Below the pieces are notes generated by a model. That model had not been told where the DNA came from, did not search any database, and was given only the letters and a program-made list of their open reading frames with translations. 7,085 bases of DNA from Treponema sp. (lineage in GTDB: Bacteria; Spirochaetota; Spirochaetia; Treponematales; Breznakiellaceae): NCBI GenBank assembly GCA_031256115.1, contig JAIRRF010000278.1:1-7085 (forward strand). The letters are read 5' to 3'. Made by a program: the position numbers and the translations under genes. Positions 5,448 through 7,085 of this stretch are shown piece after piece; the stretch's first letter is position 1; each line of letters begins with the position of its first letter.

Positions 5448-6449
5448 ATGAGCGTAAAAGCCCCAGGGCGGGACACAAAAGCATTGGTTATCGACTTTAT
5501 TGCCAGGTGGGGGGTTCTGCTTACTATTGTAATTCTCCTTATTGTTTTTTCTGTGTCCATGCCGTTTTTCAGATCCCTTTCCAATATGATTACCATTATC
5601 CGGGCTGTCTGTATCGTAACAATTGTAGCCACAGGAATGACCTTTGCTTTGACAGTTAATGGAATTGATCTTTCGGTGGGCTCAACGGCCACCTTGTCCA
5701 ATACCGTATGTATGACCTTCTTTATCTGGTTTTCCATGGGAACCACCATACCGGGTACCCTTCTGGCAATTTTCCTGACCCTGTCCATTTGTATGATTGT
5801 TGCGGTGGTTAACGGTTTTCTGATTGTTAAACTAAAAATATTTGATATGCTGGCTACCCTGGCAACATTGTTTATGTTTGAAGGGGTGGCCATGACCTAT
5901 GCCGGAGGCGGATCAATTAATGAACGCATGGTCAGACCCGACGGAGTTGCCGCCACAGGCACCGTACCGGCATTTCTTCGTACCATGGGGCGGGAACCCT
6001 GGATCATCATTATAATGCTGGTTTTGGTTTTCCTGGCTTTTCTTTTTCTTACTTTTACCAAGCATGGCCGGTATATGTATGCGGTTGGTTCCAATATAGA
6101 AGCGGCCCGGCTTTCCGGTATTAACGTACAGAAATACCGGGTAATTGCCTATATATTTAGCGCAATGCTTGCCTCTATTGGGGGTATTCTGGTAGGCGCC
6201 CGGGTAGGAAATGCCCAGATTAATTCCGGAGCTCCCTATCTTATGGGAGCAGTGGCGGCGGCCCATATTGGTATTTCCGTGGCCGGAATAGGGCGGCCCA
6301 ATGCCTTTGGCACTTTGGCCGGGGCTTTGCTTATCGGCTTGCTGGAGAACGGCCTTATCATGGCCTCGGTTCCCTATTATACGGTTAATATCTTTAAGGG
6401 CCTTATCTTGGCGATTGCCCTGGCCCTGAACTCGATACGGAAAAAATAA
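5448..6449 (+). CDS. Sugar ABC transporter permease (RbsC/CUT2 family)
   Basis: The membrane channel subunit, 333 residues, close to RbsC (about 320). ATG 5448 has GGAGGT at 5435-5440, inside the end of the ATPase gene; the frame is open up to 5391 but without a better start. I count eight to ten hydrophobic segments, roughly at residues 22-41, 47-70, 81-97, 103-126, 132-152, 185-203, 232-251, 267-281, 286-305 and 315-327. Family signatures are GIDLSVGS (72-79) and GSNIEAARLSGIN (214-226), the cytoplasmic loop that contacts the ATPase. The usual C-terminal AIAAVVIGGTSL-like motif is replaced by YLMGAVAAAHIGIS (264-277), which points to a distinct subfamily. CUT2 importers commonly use a permease homodimer, so one permease gene is enough. 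It is cotranscribed with the ATPase and, nine bases downstream, mtnK. Confidence 0.93.
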   Translation: MSVKAPGRDTKALVIDFIARWGVLLTIVILLIVFSVSMPFFRSLSNMITIIRAVCIVTIVATGMTFALTVNGIDLSVGSTATLSNTVCMTFFIWFSMGTTIPGTLLAIFLTLSICMIVAVVNGFLIVKLKIFDMLATLATLFMFEGVAMTYAGGGSINERMVRPDGVAATGTVPAFLRTMGREPWIIIIMLVLVFLAFLFLTFTKHGRYMYAVGSNIEAARLSGINVQKYRVIAYIFSAMLASIGGILVGARVGNAQINSGAPYLMGAVAAAHIGISVAGIGRPNAFGTLAGALLIGLLENGLIMASVPYYTVNIFKGLILAIALALNSIRKK

Positions 6450-6458
6450 GGAGGAACC

Positions 6459-7085
6459 ATGTCTCGTTTTTCCAAATACTTTTTAATGAAAGAAGGTGAT
6501 ATCTGTGAATACATTCGGGATCAGCTGCCCGATTACTTTGCCGCTAACGCTTCCGTTACCGTTAAGGAAATAGGAGACGGCAACCTGAATTATGTGTTCA
6601 GGGCTGTGGAAAAATCGGATTTATCAGCGGATAAATCCGGGGATAAGTCCGAAGGCAAGTCTATTATCGTTAAGCAGGCCGGAGAACAGCTTCGTATTTC
6701 AGCGGCCATGCGGATCACCACCGACAGGAACCGTATTGAATCGGAGATACTCATAATCCAGGACAAATATGCCCCCGGCCTGGTTCCCAAAATTTTCAAG
6801 TACGACACGGTGATGTGCGCCTGTCTGATGGAGGATCTTTCCGATCACCGGCTTATGCGCTACGCCCTGATGGAACATCAAATCTTTCCCAAATTTGCCG
6901 AAGACGTTACCACATATATGGTAAATACCCTGCTTAATACCACCGATGTAGTGATGGAACATAAAGAAAAGAAAGCCCTGGTAAAAAGTTTTATTAATCC
7001 GGAACTTTGCGAGATCACCGAAGACCTGATCTATACCGAACCCTATAACGATGCCAAGGGGCGGAATATCGTAACGCCGGAAAAC
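6459..7085 (+). CDS. mtnK: 5-methylthioribose kinase, N-terminal part (cut by the window end)
   Basis: This enzyme phosphorylates 5-methylthioribose at C1 with ATP; relatives (DrdK) act on 5-deoxyribose. The first 209 codons are present, about half of the usual 400. The start is ATG 6459 with AAGGAGG (6448-6454) overlapping the permease stop. Family marks: EIGDGNLNYVF (37-47, nucleotide-binding loop), IIVKQA with the ATP-contacting K72, RIESE (92-96) with the helix-C glutamate E94, LVPKIF (108-113), LMEDLSDHRL (123-132) and FINPELCEITEDLIYTEPY (178-196), which matches what I remember of Bacillus MtnK almost block for block. The catalytic HGDLH loop lies beyond the window. A repeat-containing insertion sits before K72. 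Position directly after the permease suggests the imported sugar is trapped by this kinase. The MTR versus 5-deoxyribose preference cannot be told from sequence alone. Confidence 0.9.
   Translation, partial: MSRFSKYFLMKEGDICEYIRDQLPDYFAANASVTVKEIGDGNLNYVFRAVEKSDLSADKSGDKSEGKSIIVKQAGEQLRISAAMRITTDRNRIESEILIIQDKYAPGLVPKIFKYDTVMCACLMEDLSDHRLMRYALMEHQIFPKFAEDVTTYMVNTLLNTTDVVMEHKEKKALVKSFINPELCEITEDLIYTEPYNDAKGRNIVTPEN
6615..6662 (+). repeat. Short tandem repeat and hairpin inside mtnK
   Basis: Three 12-bp units (6627-6638, 6639-6650, 6651-6662) encode ADKS, GDKS and EGKS, with a diverged unit SDLS before them (6615-6626). The DNA also forms a perfect 9-bp hairpin, CGGATTTAT (6616-6624) with ATAAATCCG (6631-6639). 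In protein terms it lengthens the loop between the first strands of the kinase N-lobe by roughly ten residues relative to the Bacillus enzyme as I recall it. Confidence 0.6.

Overview
The window looks like part of a chromosome from an anaerobic, host-associated bacterium. A Treponema-like spirochaete is my best guess (inference). It rests on a CUT2 sugar importer with a lipoprotein binding component, a fragment resembling an HU-like family that I associate mainly with Bacteroidetes and some spirochaetes, and a palindromic intergenic repeat of the 'CACGCAAAGACGC' type. No rRNA or other taxonomic marker is present.

Layout. Positions 1-535 hold only a short, probably degenerate HU-like ORF (85-234) and a run of small hairpins. 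A class II (fuculose-phosphate type) aldolase follows at 536-1381. A DeoR-family repressor (1378-2166, minus strand) converges on it, and the two share one TTAA as their stop codons. The 190-bp divergent intergenic region carries five helically phased 10-bp repeats and a good promoter. It launches a rightward set of genes: substrate-binding lipoprotein (2357-3499), a 345-bp symmetrical palindromic element (3543-3887), fused two-domain ATPase (3923-5446, probable TTG start), permease (5448-6449) and the first 209 codons of a 5-methylthioribose kinase, mtnK (6459 to the window end).

How the genes fit together. The MtnK-like kinase suggests that the importer carries 5-methylthioribose and/or 5-deoxyribose, not ribose or xylose. 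Known chemistry (MtnK or DrdK kinase, MtnA or DrdI isomerase, class II aldolase Ald2 or DrdA) converts these 5-deoxypentoses to dihydroxyacetone phosphate plus methylthioacetaldehyde or acetaldehyde: the 'DHAP shunt'. The kinase and a suitable aldolase are here; an mtnA-type isomerase would be expected downstream, outside the window.

The most striking feature is the aldolase C-terminus. It has a flexible Gly/Ala/Pro linker followed by an amphipathic helix that looks like a bacterial-microcompartment encapsulation peptide. Together this suggests a microcompartment-associated 5-methylthioribose/5-deoxyribose salvage system in which the aldehyde is made inside a protein shell. That is a hypothesis: no shell gene is visible in the window.
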